Made by a program: the position numbers and the translations under genes
Shown: positions 34,978 to 49,805 of the stretch, in pieces
How the letters are laid out: every line of letters starts with the position of its first letter
Numbering within the stretch: the first letter of the stretch is position 1
Source: Steinernema hermaphroditum
Taxonomy: Eukaryota; Nematoda; Chromadorea; Rhabditida; Steinernematidae
NCBI GenBank assembly: GCA_030435675.1
Contig: CM059623.1
Location: 14,354,092 to 14,418,091, forward strand
Length of the DNA stretch: 64,000 bases
Direction: 5' to 3'
The notes under the pieces: model-generated
Databases searched by the model: none
Told to the model about the DNA's origin: nothing
The model's input: the letters and a program-made list of their open reading frames with translations, nothing else

Positions 34978-35954
34978 GGCGATTCACAGGAATCTGAGTA
35001 GCGCCAAATAATCTGTAGAATATATCATAGAATGCCATGCCACCCCAAATATTTAAATTGCTCAATTTTGGTATTGTTTTCGGTTTTGAGCCGGTGGCAG
35101 AATTTTAGTGATAAATTTGCGATTTTCCAGCCTTCTGAGGCGATGCCAAAAGCAATACCAAAACGGCCGATTCAAGATATACTCGACAAGTCAAGGAAAA
35201 TACAGCACGCGAAAAAGACACGTTAAATAGAGTGCTTCGCAACACTCACTTTCACAAAATGATGGCCGAAAAGACCAGTTTTCAAGAAGATCAAATTGAA
35301 GATCAACTGATAGGATCGGCGGCACTTATTGGTCACAAAATGTCGAAGGTCTAGACAGAAGGCGATCACTCATTTGAGGGAAGATGCATGGCTGCGATCG
35401 GGCGGGTCAGAGAAGCAGACACAATTAAGTGCAGGCGGTCTATGCGGCACGCTTCCCCGAGCATGACTCAAACTGATTCATGTCTCGAAAGTGCAAAAGA
35501 CCGCATTCCAGCATAGTCAAAGAGCAGAGAGCGGTCGAGTGGGATGTCCACAAAGGTCTAGACTGTCTAGAAGAAAATGAGGAAAGATGGTTCCGACGCT
35601 CATCTGTGGTGAAGCGCCAAATGTTTATAGCCGCGCTAAAACAATCGCTATGGTTTCCGATTTCAGTGCACTTGCGTCCTCTCGTCCAACACACACCTCG
35701 CACTTGTACAGAACACATGAATAAGGAAAACAAATACACTGTATGCATGAAAGCGGACGTGAAGCTAGACACTTGCACGACAACGCCGTTAGAGAGACAG
35801 TAAAGCGGAAAGATCGGCGAGCAGATAACGTTTACTTCGGCGACGACCCTAACGGGGCGAGGCACGCCGTTCCCACGCCCGCTCGCAATTTACATATCCT
35901 AACAAAACAAAGCGAACAAAGGAGGAGGAACAACAATAAAACCCGCAACGGAAG
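34978..35954. other. Intergenic
   Basis: Between two minus-strand genes. A 141-aa minus frame (35440-35865) lacks homology and is treated as chance. Nothing else recognised. Confidence 0.4.
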
Positions 35955-37369
35955 CTAGAAGACGTCGCCTTCTAGCACAGGTGCCAATTCGTCGTCTTCG
36001 GCGCTCACGTCCTTCAGCAGATCATATCTTGTGACAATCGATGTCGGGATGCCGTGGACGTCGCCCGTCGCTTTCGCTTTGTAGATTCCATTGTCAGTGA
36101 AATCACGTAGAAGTCTGCAAGAGCAATTTAAAGCAACGGAAGTGAGAGAGGAAAGATACCGTAATCATTATGAGGCAGCTTCACAATGATTACGGTAGCT
36201 TTGCGCACGAGCAGTACCTGTTTCTCTTCAGCATTTTCCAGTAATATTCTTTTCCACCGGCGCAATGATCGGGCGACATATGAGCGGATACACTATCGGC
36301 ATAAATGTCGGTCATATACCTGCAAAAAATCCAAATTGAAACAACTGAACAACCGTAATCAACCCCTTACCTATACAGGTTGTGCCATTCATTACTGGCA
36401 TACCAGGCGATAACAACGAATAGAGCATAAATGACACCAAATGAAACTGCCGTTCCTCTGCATATTCTGGAACTCCAGTGTAGCCAATACGTGAAGATCG
36501 AAGAGAATGTAGTCCACGTCGCCCATGAGATCGCCTTCGACGCATACGCGTTCCAGCCGTCGTGTGCGTACAGATCGCGCAAAATGAGGAACTGCTTCGC
36601 TTTGTCGCTGAGGAGAAACGATTCGATGATCTCGCGACCGGCTTTGCTGTCCCAGATAACGCAGGCTGGATCGCCGAGGAAATTCATTGGCTCCAGGTGC
36701 TTGCGGCAGTATTCAACTATTTCGTCTTCGTTCTCGAAGCGGGCGTAGAAGGGCAGAGCGATTCGGGCGCCCATCCGAACGCCTAGGGATCCGCTGGCCA
36801 CAGTGTCGAGATCATCTGGAAAGCGATGGTTTGTTCAGATGGAAATTAACAACAGATAACGATTGAGTGAAGACGATGGGAAGATTCGCATCAATTCGGC
36901 ATTTTACATATTTAAGATAAATTACCTTCTTTCTTCAGAAGGCTGAAGAACGCGACAGCATCCTTATCGAGTCGATTTTCGCGTTCCTTCCATCGTGCGA
37001 ATTCCTAAACGAGGCGCTTAGCTTTCACAGCTCTGCTTTCACATACAGCATTGATCAAATTCTGCAGTCCAGCTGGTATATTCTCATCCAATTCATGCCG
37101 CCTCGGAAAAATGTACTTCAAGAGCGGGCCGTTGACGATAAGACTTCCAATCGGGTAGGCAATGATGGTTCCGCCGAGCAGGCCGATCCTGAACCGCCGT
37201 CCCCACTTCGACGCGATCCATTCGTTGGCTTTATCGCGGAAAGAACTGAAAACAAAACATGACAGGCTCAAAAACGTGTTTTCTTCAGCACATACGGAGG
37301 TGGAACGTTGCCGGTCGAAGTTCGCGGCTTCCGTCCGGCCGCCAGAAGTAGGCGACGAGTGAGATACAT
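35955..37369 (-). CDS. TMEM177-like mitochondrial membrane protein
   Basis: Six exons: 37296-37369, 37047-37245, 36926-37004, 36371-36815, 36218-36319, 35955-36114; 352 aa in frame. The ATG at 37369 follows a TTTCAG acceptor directly, a trans-splice start. An arginine-rich N-terminus (MYLTRRLLLAAGRKPRTSTG) looks mitochondrial. A TM helix (GLLGGTIIAYPIGSLIV) follows, then two TM helices in exon 3. The C-terminal GGKEYYWKMLKRNRLLRDF block matches 'GGVEFYEKLLSGNLALRSLL' of human TMEM177. In mammals TMEM177 binds newly made COX2 with COX20 during cytochrome oxidase assembly; that role is inferred here. Confidence 0.82.
36157..36197. repeat. Intronic 13-bp hairpin
   Basis: TACCGTAATCATT and AATGATTACGGTA with a 15-base loop, inside the last intron of the TMEM177-like gene (36115-36217). 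Confidence 0.65.
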
Positions 37370-39515
37370 CTGAAACGGTGCTGGGATTAATGTAAAGTTA
37401 AGGCTGCTTACAACGCGGACAAATACAAATCAAATAGGCAAACAATAGTGATCGTGTAAACAAGTGATGACAAATCGATAGCTCATCATATTTTCTATAT
37501 TTTTTTTCAAATGAGCTCATCAAATTATCAGCTGTGACAATACTTAGAATAGAACAATAGAATAAATACATCTTTATGGTTCGATTCCATTAAAACCAGA
37601 AGCTGTAAGATTCCTGAATCACCATTATCGACCAATACGACACGATAACAAAAGAATTGACCAAAACAGTGAAGTATTCGGCAAATTTAGAGCAACCGGT
37701 TCCAATACAGACTCAAAGCAACAAATATAAGGCGCAAAAGACACACCAACACCTCCTGCCGAGGCTTAGTCGGTCCGCCAACCATCCCGGTTATCTAGGA
37801 TTTAAAAAGATTTAAACCGATTCGTCTAGGCAGGTCAATTGGCTGGAATCAGTCGCCAAATGAGCCGGAAGCGATCATATCCGGGCGTTTCTGCAGAGTG
37901 TGGCCACACACGAGCATCGCAGATAAATTTCGTACATTCGGTTTCTTCCGTGAACGTACTATCATACTCAGCTCACCCAAAATGGAAACGGCCTGCATTC
38001 AACCGGCAAACCATCAACAAACACTAAGAAATAACAACAAATTTTTATGTTAGCAGCAACAACAAGACATTAGTGTGTGTCGTAGGTGTGTGGAGCTCGG
38101 CCATATTGCGGGTGAGGGAAACATCTTCCATGGAAAGGCGGTGAGTGGTCGTATAGCTGATGGTCTCTAGTGAACGGTAGCAACTACTATCTGATTTATT
38201 GTCCCCGAATGTGGCGCAGACTATACATATTTGGCCCTTTGCATTTAGCGCCAAAACCTCCACGAAATTGCGCGCAGATTGCGTTTATACACGTAGAGTG
38301 CAAAATATACCAACCGACACACAGATTCGAAGATCCCGGGCGGCTGAAACAGCCGGATTCTGAAGCCCGCTGAAGTCGTACATATGCACCAGCATATGGC
38401 CGAAAGCAACGTGGCAGATGCACGGCACTGACCCTGTCGGGACAGCACCGGCACCAACCACCCCGACCGGACTACCCCTATACCGGGCCAAATTCCGACA
38501 GTGCGTGTGCCTCAGCGCGGAGAGAGTCAGACGAATAGAGAATATTTCCGTGTGTAGTGTGCAACCTTCTTGTCAAATGACATGCTTACCAATTCTCGTA
38601 AGGATTCGACTTTTGTTCTCCGTCGTCAACAACGTCACCGAATACCCGCAGTTCGTGTCGTGGTGCACGCGTGCCCACGTCCGCCAGATAAGTGCCAGTG
38701 TTGAGGACCATCTGTTAGAAATGAAAAGAGATTTCGACCATTTTGGCCATTTTTGATTTTGGTCATTTTGTTTTGGTGATTTTGGCCATTTCGACCGGCA
38801 ACCATGTTCCATATAAGCTTTTTTGCTACCCGAAGCTGAGAAGAGAGTCACCGAGTGAGAAGGGAACGTTTCCAGTATCCAATGTATGCTCTTTTTACCC
38901 CAGTAGGGTCCGTCCATGTTTCCGTAAAAGAGACCTGTCTGACAGAACACAGTACAATTGCCAGATGCTCTTTTGAACGGCAGGTGAGGACGGCTATTAC
39001 CCCCTTGCGGATATGCCTTAAAATTTCGAAAGCGACAAATGCTCGACAACATTTAATTTCACACCCCGTCAAGCCCTCAGACTCCTCAATCATCCTTTTA
39101 TCATCCGACGGAGAAGCAGTGCTGTTTCCTGTAAATATTAGACGGAATTCTCGTTTTGTTGGTTGTGGTATCACTGATTTCCGTGTCAACTACTCAACGG
39201 AAACCTTGATTGTGGATGTAAAGATTGTTTTCAAGTGGCCATTTGTCATCTATATTTCGTGAATTTCGAAGAGAGTGCAGGCGCGCATGCTGCGCGGCTG
39301 ACCAGTGCGGACTTCCAACCTGTCACAAGTGTCTCAGATCCAAACGGCTTTGGATGGCTTCTGTGCCAAATAGCTGAATCTCGAAACTTCACGCTTCGAC
39401 TCGCTCGCAAAAAGAAAAACCGAGAGATCGTGCCAAGACCGCTCTGTCTGTGTCGACGCGGGAAAAACGAGCGTTCCAATTGGGTCGCAGTCTTGCTGGA
39501 GCCCTTGTTTGAACG
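37370..39515. other. Intergenic
   Basis: No gene supported in about 2.1 kb. A low-complexity TTTTGGCCATTTTT-type stretch lies near 38740-38800. Overlapping frames on both strands at 38570-39260 have no homology that I recognise. Confidence 0.4.
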
Positions 39516-41835
39516 ATGTTGATTCGAGATAATCTGCGCATTCACTTCTACGAGAATCTCAAGGAGCAAGGGGTTAGTGTTTGAGTATTAATTAGCATGA
39601 CTATGGCGTATTTCAGCACTGTTTGGTTCTGGTGAACACGGACGTCGATGCGATTTGTGCCTGGACGATTTTGGAGGTGAGTTTTCTAGGAGGTTCTGGT
39701 AAAGAGCTCCAAAAATGGCAAATAGTTTGCAAAATAGGCTAGGCAGGATAGGCTAGACAGCTAGACATAGGTAGACCGGATCAGTTCAAGTTGATATTTA
39801 AAATGGTCAGAAAATTGTCTCATATGATCAGACAGGATGATTTCGCTAGACAGGAAGAAACTGATTGTCTGCAGATTGACAAGTTGTAACCTTCCGTAAC
39901 CGTTGACCGGTTGTACACAAGTGGATTTTTGCAAAAACAATAATCTCTTTAGAACTTATGAACCAAAACTGACCTAATCTAATAATTTAGAGCCTTTTCC
40001 GATGTGACGAATTCTCGTACTCGGTACTTGCGGTCGCTGGCACGGAAGACTTCGAAACGAAGCTGCAGGAACACTCTCAAACAACGAAAACGATCGTAAG
40101 ACTGTCCGTTTATCTTCAGCATATCACGCACCTCCTCTTACAGCTGCTGATCAACTGCGGTGGAAACCGAGCGATCTCCGATCTGCAAATTGCTCCCGAT
40201 TGCCGAATCTTCATCGTCGACTCGCGGCGCCCTTTCCACCACGAGAACGTCTATGACGACTCCAATGTGCGCGTGGTCGTCGACGCAGCTGAGCTGGAGA
40301 GGCTCGCCATCCCCAGCGTTTCCGATATTTACGAGAACGAAACGGATTCTGAGGACGAGGAGGACGAGAATATGTCGGACGATGAGAATTACGACAGAAG
40401 ACAGAGTCACACGGACAAGATCGAGAGGCGTGCTGCGAAGGATCTCGAGAAGAGGATATGGAAGCAGAATAGGATGGACAAGCTCTGGAAGTACTATGAG
40501 AATGCGTGGTTTTCCATATCTGTAAGCCTCACGCACTACGTCCCGTGTCAAACAAGACGCATTTCAGTCGGCCGTTGTGATGTTCCAACTTGCACACGAA
40601 TGTTCCAAGTCCTGTCCAGAAGGTCTATGGTGCGCAGGCGTAGGCCTCGCCAGTCAGTTGAACGACTGCCTCATATCGGTTGACTTCTACTACGAGACGT
40701 GTATCGACAAGCTGCGCACGTTTCTTCGACGCTTCGCTCCACACAACGGACTCGAGGACAAAAGCGGCCAGCTATTCAGGCTAAAGTTCGGCAAGGAGCT
40801 GACGCTGCCGTTCTACGCGCATTGGTCACTCTATGAGAGCATGCTGAACGACGAGAACTTTGTTATCAGAAACCACATGTGGAGCCAGAAGGGCAAGGAT
40901 CGCCTACACCTCAATCTGGCGAGTCTTGGGTAAGTGCTTGAACCTCTGATGACTATACAGCGAATCTTCTCCAGGCTCACTCTACTAGAAACTCGCCAAG
41001 TATTCCATCTAATGGACCGCGAGCGGCGCAACGAAGTATTCAATATTCTCTACGAAGATCAGCATAGCGAGCACAACATCCAGTTTTCTACATTCACCGC
41101 CCAGTTCGACTACAATAAGCCGTACAACGCTGTCGACTTCGCCCGAGCACTGGCCGTCCGCCTTGAATACGGTCAGCGAGGTCCACTACACGAACCTATT
41201 GACGACCGCTTCCGCGCCGCCGCTTCTGTTCTGGATCGCTTTATGAATGGCAAAGGATCGGACGAGATGGCGCAAATTGTGGAGAGCGCCAAGGAACAGT
41301 TGAAAGCTACCGTAGATCTGGCGATACAGACGGTCAAGCAGCAGAATGTTACTCCATCGGGTGGATTTATCCTGGTCAGGGTGAATACGGTGACAGAGGC
41401 GGGATACGTGATCGCGTCACGGCACTCTCTGTTCACGTTTGCCCGTCTTGTGCAGAACGCCTACGCTCATAAGGTTGCCCTGCAGTCGGTCATTGATAAC
41501 TAAACGTCATGTTTCAGTCAACCCATAAGGATCGAAAAAGAAAGCCGTTGATCTTCGTCATAACCCTGACGGACGATCTGGATGGATGGACACTCGTCAC
41601 CGGCCTGATGCCGTTGGACGCCGTCGACGCGGAATCGAAGAAATCGTAAGATTAAGAACTCGAACGACACCGAGTAAGATCTGACCTGTTTAGGGTAATT
41701 GGAAGAGCATTCGAGCAAACGATCGAAAGAACCCGGGTGGAGGCAGTTCAGAAGACGTTCGATTCCTCAATCATCCTCCTAAACACACATCACCGTCTGA
41801 AGTTCTTGGATGGCCTGCAAGTAGCCTTCTCATAA
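39516..41835 (+). CDS. cdc-45: CDC45, replicative helicase (CMG) subunit
   Basis: Eight exons: 39516-39572, 39617-39676, 39991-40095, 40144-40521, 40568-40929, 40975-41488, 41518-41645, 41694-41835; 581 aa (human 566). LVNTDVDAICAWTILE is the CDC45 version of the DHH/RecJ-like start, followed by FRCDEFSYSVLAVAG. An acidic run (NETDSEDEEDENMSDDE), ANAWFSIS-like junction, SVDFYYETCIDKLRTFLRRF and LTLPFYAHWSLYESM are characteristic. CDC45 joins MCM2-7 and GINS to unwind origins and travel with forks. Exon 6/7 junction phase 0 was chosen by frame. Confidence 0.94.
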
Positions 41836-41841
41836 GTTTTG

Positions 41842-41912
41842 AACCTGTGATTTTTCGAAATAAAAAATCTTTTGTATATTGTAGCAATCTAAGTTACTGC
41901 TGGGTTTCAGCA
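41842..41912 (+). repeat. 3'-flank repeat, copy 1
   Basis: AACCTGTGA followed by a TTCGAAATAAAA-type segment, GTAGCAATCTAA and TGGGTTTCAGCA, just after the cdc-45 stop and including its probable poly(A) signal. A diverged copy is at 43365-43445. Confidence 0.55.
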
Positions 41913-42103
41913 TATACGTCTATCATCTTTCGCGTTTCGAGGAGCACGGGCGTCTTGGCTGTTTTTTAGTGTCTTGGCTGTCAAAGTTTGGGCATTTCGC
42001 ACATTGTTGTTGCGTGTGAAGAGCATCGCAAAAGCAACCATATATTATTCGTGTAATTCAACGATCGAATTTGCTGCTTTTTGGGTAACTTGTTCTCCTC
42101 ATC

Positions 42104-43198
42104 ATGAAGTCATCTGAGCTGGTCCAAGTGGACTTAGGGCTTTCGCGCGCCATCAACAGAGTTTTCCGCGGAACGGCTAAGATTTCGCCGGAGATACTGA
42201 AGCAATGCCAGAGGCTTCTCAGTCTGCATCCGGAATTCAACGCGTTCTGCAGCCGATTAGATAATGATTTCGCCAAGCTCCCGGTAGATATAATCGTCGA
42301 CGTAATCAACATCTCTCAGCCATTTTCGAAACGACCCGAACATGAGGACAAACGGTATCTTTTGCATGACTATAGCAATATGGCGAAGGTTAAAGGCTCC
42401 TGGGGAGCGCAGGTTCGTGCGCTCAAGAGCTTCGAGTACTCATTTGACTATGACTCTCATGAAGACAATGCCGTGATGGAAAGGACTTTCTTCGACGACA
42501 GTGGAGAGCTTAAGACTCAGGCAATCGCCTTAAACGAGGTGGGCCGAGAAAGGGTGACCTACAGTGAACTCCGCAACTACGAAAGCATTAAGGACATAGC
42601 CCCAAATTTTTGTGATTACTTGAAGATCTCCTCCATCATGAACGACTTCATCCATTCGGCTGATCTTCTGCTTTGCAAGCCTACCTTGACAACGGTTGAC
42701 ATCTATGTAGGTCGCATCGATCGGGCTCTGGATGAATTCCTCACCCGTCAGCTCAAGTCCAGAATTTTACGAACATTTCGTGCTGCTAACGACTACGGTC
42801 CACACTTTAACGAGGAGTGGAACGATTTGTTCGCAAAATTTGTCAAGAAGGACGATTTTATTAGCCTTTTCATTAATACTGGTGGCTTATACTCGCGACG
42901 AATCATCGAAGGAGCTGTTGAAAAGTGGATGCGCAGCACTGTGCGCACCAATCAACAGGTGTTCATGCGTCTTTCTGAAGAAGACAAACGGCTCTGTGAA
43001 GAGTATGTAGGTTCGTTAGCCTTCGAAAAAAAGTCGCAGGTGGTTATTTTCTCATCAGTTCTCCGCAGATACAGCATTAAGCATCCATCAAATTTGGAGA
43101 GTTCGTTGTCTGTCGAAATCTCTGATGACACTGGAGGGTGCCCTATCAAAGCCACATTTTCAGTGATTCCTGAAATCGAAGACAGCACGATGAATTGA
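42104..43198 (+). CDS. Lineage-specific single-exon protein, weakly F-box-like
   Basis: One 364-aa frame with a genuine ATG (MKSSELVQVDLGLSRAINRV) and no introns, among genes that have 5-17 exons. KLPVDIIVDVINIS at about residues 57-70 resembles the 'LPxDIIxDI' start of an F-box; no other domain is recognised. Lack of introns and direct repeats on both sides suggest arrival by retroposition or segmental insertion. Function unknown. Confidence 0.7.
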   Translation: MKSSELVQVDLGLSRAINRVFRGTAKISPEILKQCQRLLSLHPEFNAFCSRLDNDFAKLPVDIIVDVINISQPFSKRPEHEDKRYLLHDYSNMAKVKGSWGAQVRALKSFEYSFDYDSHEDNAVMERTFFDDSGELKTQAIALNEVGRERVTYSELRNYESIKDIAPNFCDYLKISSIMNDFIHSADLLLCKPTLTTVDIYVGRIDRALDEFLTRQLKSRILRTFRAANDYGPHFNEEWNDLFAKFVKKDDFISLFINTGGLYSRRIIEGAVEKWMRSTVRTNQQVFMRLSEEDKRLCEEYVGSLAFEKKSQVVIFSSVLRRYSIKHPSNLESSLSVEISDDTGGCPIKATFSVIPEIEDSTMN

Positions 43199-43364
43199 GT
43201 TGTGTGCCATGTCATTGTGTGTCATTGTGTCGTTGTGTGTTGCTTCCCGGTAATTTCGGCACATTACAGTAGTCGATAAACTGAAGAATTTGTAGAAAGT
43301 TTTTCACCCTATTCCTGCACCCTCTTCGTTTAAGTGAATACAGTTAACCGATCCAGACGGCCAA

Positions 43365-43445
43365 AACCTGTGACTTTGCGAAGTAAAAATTCGTTTATAC
43401 ATTGTAACAATCTAACACGTAACAAATAACTTGTGGGTTTCAGCA
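43365..43445 (+). repeat. 3'-flank repeat, copy 2
   Basis: Diverged copy of 41842-41912 (AACCTGTGACTTTGCGAAGT, then GTAACAATCTAA and GTGGGTTTCAGCA). It overlaps the end of the prmt-7 model on the opposite strand only marginally, if at all. Confidence 0.55.
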
Positions 43446-43449
43446 ACGC

Positions 43450-45836
<2,387 letters not shown>

Positions 45837-47297
45837 CTGCAAAAGGGGTTCGTTAACGAAGACGACAGAAATGCTTAATGATTAGACAATGGGAAAGATT
45901 CGCGATAGATTCAAGATCTCTAGTTGGTAGGAGAGACAGTTTACAATACAGACACAGTGTTTCCAGACTTCTCATAACAGACAGAGACAGGCTCAGAAAT
46001 GAACTCGCGCTAAATTTGCAACAAGGACGAATGGTGCAGACGTCTCAGGCGTCAGACGAGATTCAAACGCTGCCATAATAAATACAGGAGCAATGGCGAG
46101 GAGGACAGTACGCATATTCGCGTAGTGTCACCTTGCAGATATTCAGACAGAGACGACCACTTCAGCGAAATCCTCTGAAGTCAAAGAACCGGGGGAGTCA
46201 CTCACAGGGTATTCGTACTGGGACCAATCTCAAGACCCCCTCAAGGGTATACTGTACATGACATGAGGAAGCTAACCAACAGCAACGTGGGTATATTCCG
46301 AGCTGGTAAGTACATTGCTGGCCTACTCTGTCATAGCATCCGTGATGAATTTTGGCACTTGCTCTCAGGTTATATCTTATTGGTCAGGCAACTTATAGGC
46401 CAGATGCAGTCCTGGATATACCATAAAATCACCATTTTGAGATATTTCTTCAAAGGCCTTGATTAGCGTACACTTAAAGACTGGGATGGAAACAGCTCCC
46501 TTTAGCCATCTGGCGACACCAAGCGAATTGATGGTTTACTCAGAAAAGCCAGCTCTTTCTCATAGATCAGGTAATCCTCAACCCTTATTTACCCTAATCA
46601 GGTATTTACCCTCGATTAAAGTAAACTTAAGCCTTATATCGTGAGAAAATCTTCAATAGGGAACTTTGATCATTGGGGATTTCGTTCTCATCATGAAGAA
46701 TACATTTCAGTGTCACTGTTTCTCGTGATGTTTACTCACCGTAAACACCTCATATATAACGAGCAAAAGGGACCTGAAACTGTGACCAAACACTGAAATG
46801 TATTCTTTATGACGAGAACTTATATAATAACTTCGTTTAGCATAAGAATCAAAGAGAGCTCAAAAAGATAACGCAGAGTCTAGGCACGTCTATTGATAAC
46901 TTGATTATCTTATACGCCTTGGTTTAAACGGGTGTGCTTAGGTTGCTATTACAGGCACCCAGAAAATCAACACAGTCAGCAGATCTCTGCCGAAAAAGAT
47001 CATTTTGCAAACAATTCTGCATTTCCCGCCTCAAACTCAAATACCCGCACATCGAAAATAATTATCCCAGAAACTATGCGTGTGGTCCTTGGTGTTTACG
47101 TTTGTGCTCGATTCTTCGGCATACCCCAAAGACCACCGGTCGGTCCCCCACTTCTCCTAAGCTACTCGGAATTCGTGCAAGAACGACATCGAATCCCGAT
47201 CGGTTGCCATGGCTCCGAGACGAGTCATTAACGCTAATGGACTCGCGATCCTCGCGCCATCGACGCTCATTTCACAACAACTTCGTCGTCGTTTAGG
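45837..47297. other. Intergenic (divergent promoter region)
   Basis: Between divergent prmt-7 and the ANKMY2-like gene. Holds the inverted-repeat element at 46684-46819; otherwise no gene seen. Confidence 0.4.
46684..46819. repeat. Short MITE-like element with 29-bp inverted ends
   Basis: Left end GTTCTCATCATGAAGAATAC..., right end its complement with two mismatches; total 136 bp, non-coding. Confidence 0.65.
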
Positions 47298-49805
47298 ATG
47301 ACTGTGGCCGCACGCGAACGCGACATTTCCAGAGCGGAGAAGGCGCGGAAAGTCTTCGATCTGATCAAGGAGAACTCCGAAGGTAGTGCACAGTTTAGGC
47401 GTATCTATCGCTTTCCCCGTTACGTTCGTCCAAGTACTACGGTATCGTCTAGAATCGACGCAAAAAGTCAAACAGATCTACGAGGAAGATCTGTCGATTT
47501 TGGAAGAATGCGACGACTCGGGCATGACGGCGTTGGATCAGGTGTGCTTCAAAGGAAACGAGGAGCTGGTGGAGTTCCTGCTCCGCAAAGGCGCCAATGC
47601 GGACAATCGACGACATAATCAAGGCTATACGTGCCTCATGTTCGCGGCGATGAGCGGTAAGAGAACTGTACATGACATTCGCATAAGGTCAAAATAGAAA
47701 TCTGACTTGAGTGAAAAGTGAAGCGAAGTTGGCTAAGCGGAGCCAAGGGTGTCACCGGTTCCGATTACGAAGTTCCACAGAGTCGGCTTTGCTTGGGAGC
47801 CCAAATTGTGTGATGGAATTCCCAATGGATTTGAGGGAACTCGCAACCGATAAAGATCCTTAGCCACCAGACGTTTATCTGTCTCTTAGACAAATCTTAG
47901 GCAAACAGGATAGAATGGAGACTGAGATGTTCCTAATAGCATTTTTAACATCCTGGAACAAGGTAAGTAGACGGGCGCCACGAGACTAAAAACTACTTCT
48001 TATCGTTCTTGCCGGACTTGATCACACCTTCCCATTTCTCGTCTTCTTTAGCCTTCTTCAACGAGGGCCGTGTCCGTCTTCTGCTTGTAAATGGACTTCT
48101 AGGGCACGGTGGCACCTGCGAGGCCCACGATCTGGAGCTCTTTGTTGCGATGCTCGATTTTGGGAATGCTTAGGAATGCTCAATTATCTATTGTAGACTT
48201 TCCAGTAGGTGAATAGTGTTTCTCATATTAGGCATCTATCCCTTAAAAGACTTCTCCATTTCGGACTGCCGATCATGTACAGTATCGTACCATGTACAGG
48301 GCTAGAAAGTCCTAAGACAGTCTCATACAACTTTTTTTGTGGAAATAGCTTCGGGATGCCTATGAGATGGTCTTGTGTTCCTTTGTCTTTTTTATCTTTT
48401 CTTAGTCTTTTTCCTGAGATAGTCTTGCGTTGATATGCTTGAAACTTGACAAATGCTGTAGACTGTTCCCCTAAAAGGGACATCTAATCTGGCCAAGCAA
48501 ACTCTCCATATTTAAGAGTAAACAGTGATAAGTAGATCGTAACCTTGTAACCGGCTCTTGAGATCTAGGTGGGCTCCATAAGTCTGTAGGCTTTTGAAAA
48601 CACATGGATAATTTAACCTTTACAAAACAAGGTAACAGGCATTGTTTAGGCCCCATTTTTATAGAATCCTTTTTAGCAGGTTTCTTCATACAGTTGATGG
48701 CTGAGTTATCTGGTCAAAATCTCCCCATCTCTATAAAGTGTCTCTTTTTCAGGCAGTGCTCGAATGTGCCGAATGCTTTTGGACGCCGGTGCTAGAGCCT
48801 ACGCCACGAACAACATTAACAAAACCGCCTCCGAAATCGCCGCTTTCATCGGAAAACACGAATGCGTGAGCGTCATCTCCAACCACATCAACATCGAGGA
48901 GGTGGAGAAGATCGTGCACCCTAAAGGCGACGAGAGTGACGAAAAGTTTCCGCCCGAGTTCGTGTCATTCATCCACCGCCTCGTCGGCACTCACGAGATT
49001 CACCCTGTGAAACTCGTATTTAACATCATAAAAGCGGAGTATATGATGAAGTACCGCAAAAAGTTTGAGTGGGTCGTTGATCGAATGTTCGAGAAGCAGC
49101 TGAGGTCGAAAGAGTCCAACGAGGTGACGTCTCTGTAGTGATCACCATGACGATGCCGTTGTAGGTGATGTCCATGAAACTCTGGATTCTTCTCTTCATG
49201 CTAAGAGAGCTGTTGAAGTTTACGGACGAAAAACTCGCCGAGAAACCGGATCTCGAGCTAGAGGCTGTTTTCAAGTCCTACGCTAGACATCTTCTTAAGA
49301 TGAAACCCACGGATCAAGTGCGACCAATGGAGGAGAGTCTTCTCCGCAGCGCCGTCGCCGCCTTCCCCTACAAACACTCTCTTCTGGCCCAAACGCTTGG
49401 AAAGGCCATCTCGAAAACGCCCTTTGGAAAGCCTCCACCGGCGTTTATGTTCATCAACCAGTCCCTCTTTGGACAGAGGCTTGTGGCGACGGCTACCTTC
49501 TGCGCCACTTGTGGAGGGCCAGCAGCGAATCTACGTTGTTCTAAGTGCAAGGTACGGTCATGTGCCGACTCATATACTACGGCCAACTCTTTCAGTTCCC
49601 ATACTGTAGCCAAGAGTGCCAGAAATTCGATTGGCCGATCCATAAACAGTGCTGTGCAACGTTGGCCACCATGAGAGAGAAAGAGGAGAAGGAGGTACCC
49701 ACGGAGGCACTCATACAGCTTTCTGTTGGTGATGAAGGCGAGGAGAAGAAGATAGAAGAAATCAAGGAAGAAGAGGCCAAGGATGCAGATGAACCCCAAT
49801 CATAA
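47298..49805 (+). CDS. ANKMY2-like ankyrin-repeat and MYND zinc-finger protein
   Basis: Five exons: 47298-47382, 47453-47656, 48753-49123, 49165-49551, 49596-49805; 418 aa (human ANKMY2 441). ATG 47298 lies one base after a GTTTAG acceptor. Ankyrin repeats span GMTALDQVCFKGNEELVEFL to NKTASEIAAFIGKHECVSVI. A helical middle matches ANKMY2 around HEIHPVKLVFNIIK. A MYND finger is built from CATCGGPAANLRCSKC in exon 4 and YCSQECQKFDWPIHKQCC in exon 5, with all expected Cys/His present. The tail is acidic (GEEKKIEEIKEEEAKDADE). In vertebrates ANKMY2 helps deliver proteins to cilia in Hedgehog signalling; the nematode role is inferred only. Intron 2 is unusually large (1096 bp). Confidence 0.88.
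47993..48170 (-). pseudogene. Decayed coding-like fragment in an intron
   Basis: Minus strand reads SIPKIEHRNKELQIVGLAG, a stop, KSIYKQKTDTALVEEG, a stop, and in another frame KAKEDEKWEGVIKSGKNDKK followed by TAG. The codon-biased, lysine-rich character suggests a processed pseudogene of an expressed gene. I do not know the parent. Confidence 0.35.

Noticed and set aside
35440..35865. 141-aa minus-strand ORF
   Set aside because: No homology, no splice context or codon bias, and it overlaps other frames on the plus strand.
38573..39262. Overlapping long ORFs on both strands
   Set aside because: Mutually antisense, no recognisable domain, and no splice signals linking them to other exons.
49368..49799. 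143-aa minus ORF
   Set aside because: Antisense shadow of ANKMY2-like exons 4 and 5, whose MYND cysteines clearly identify the coding strand.
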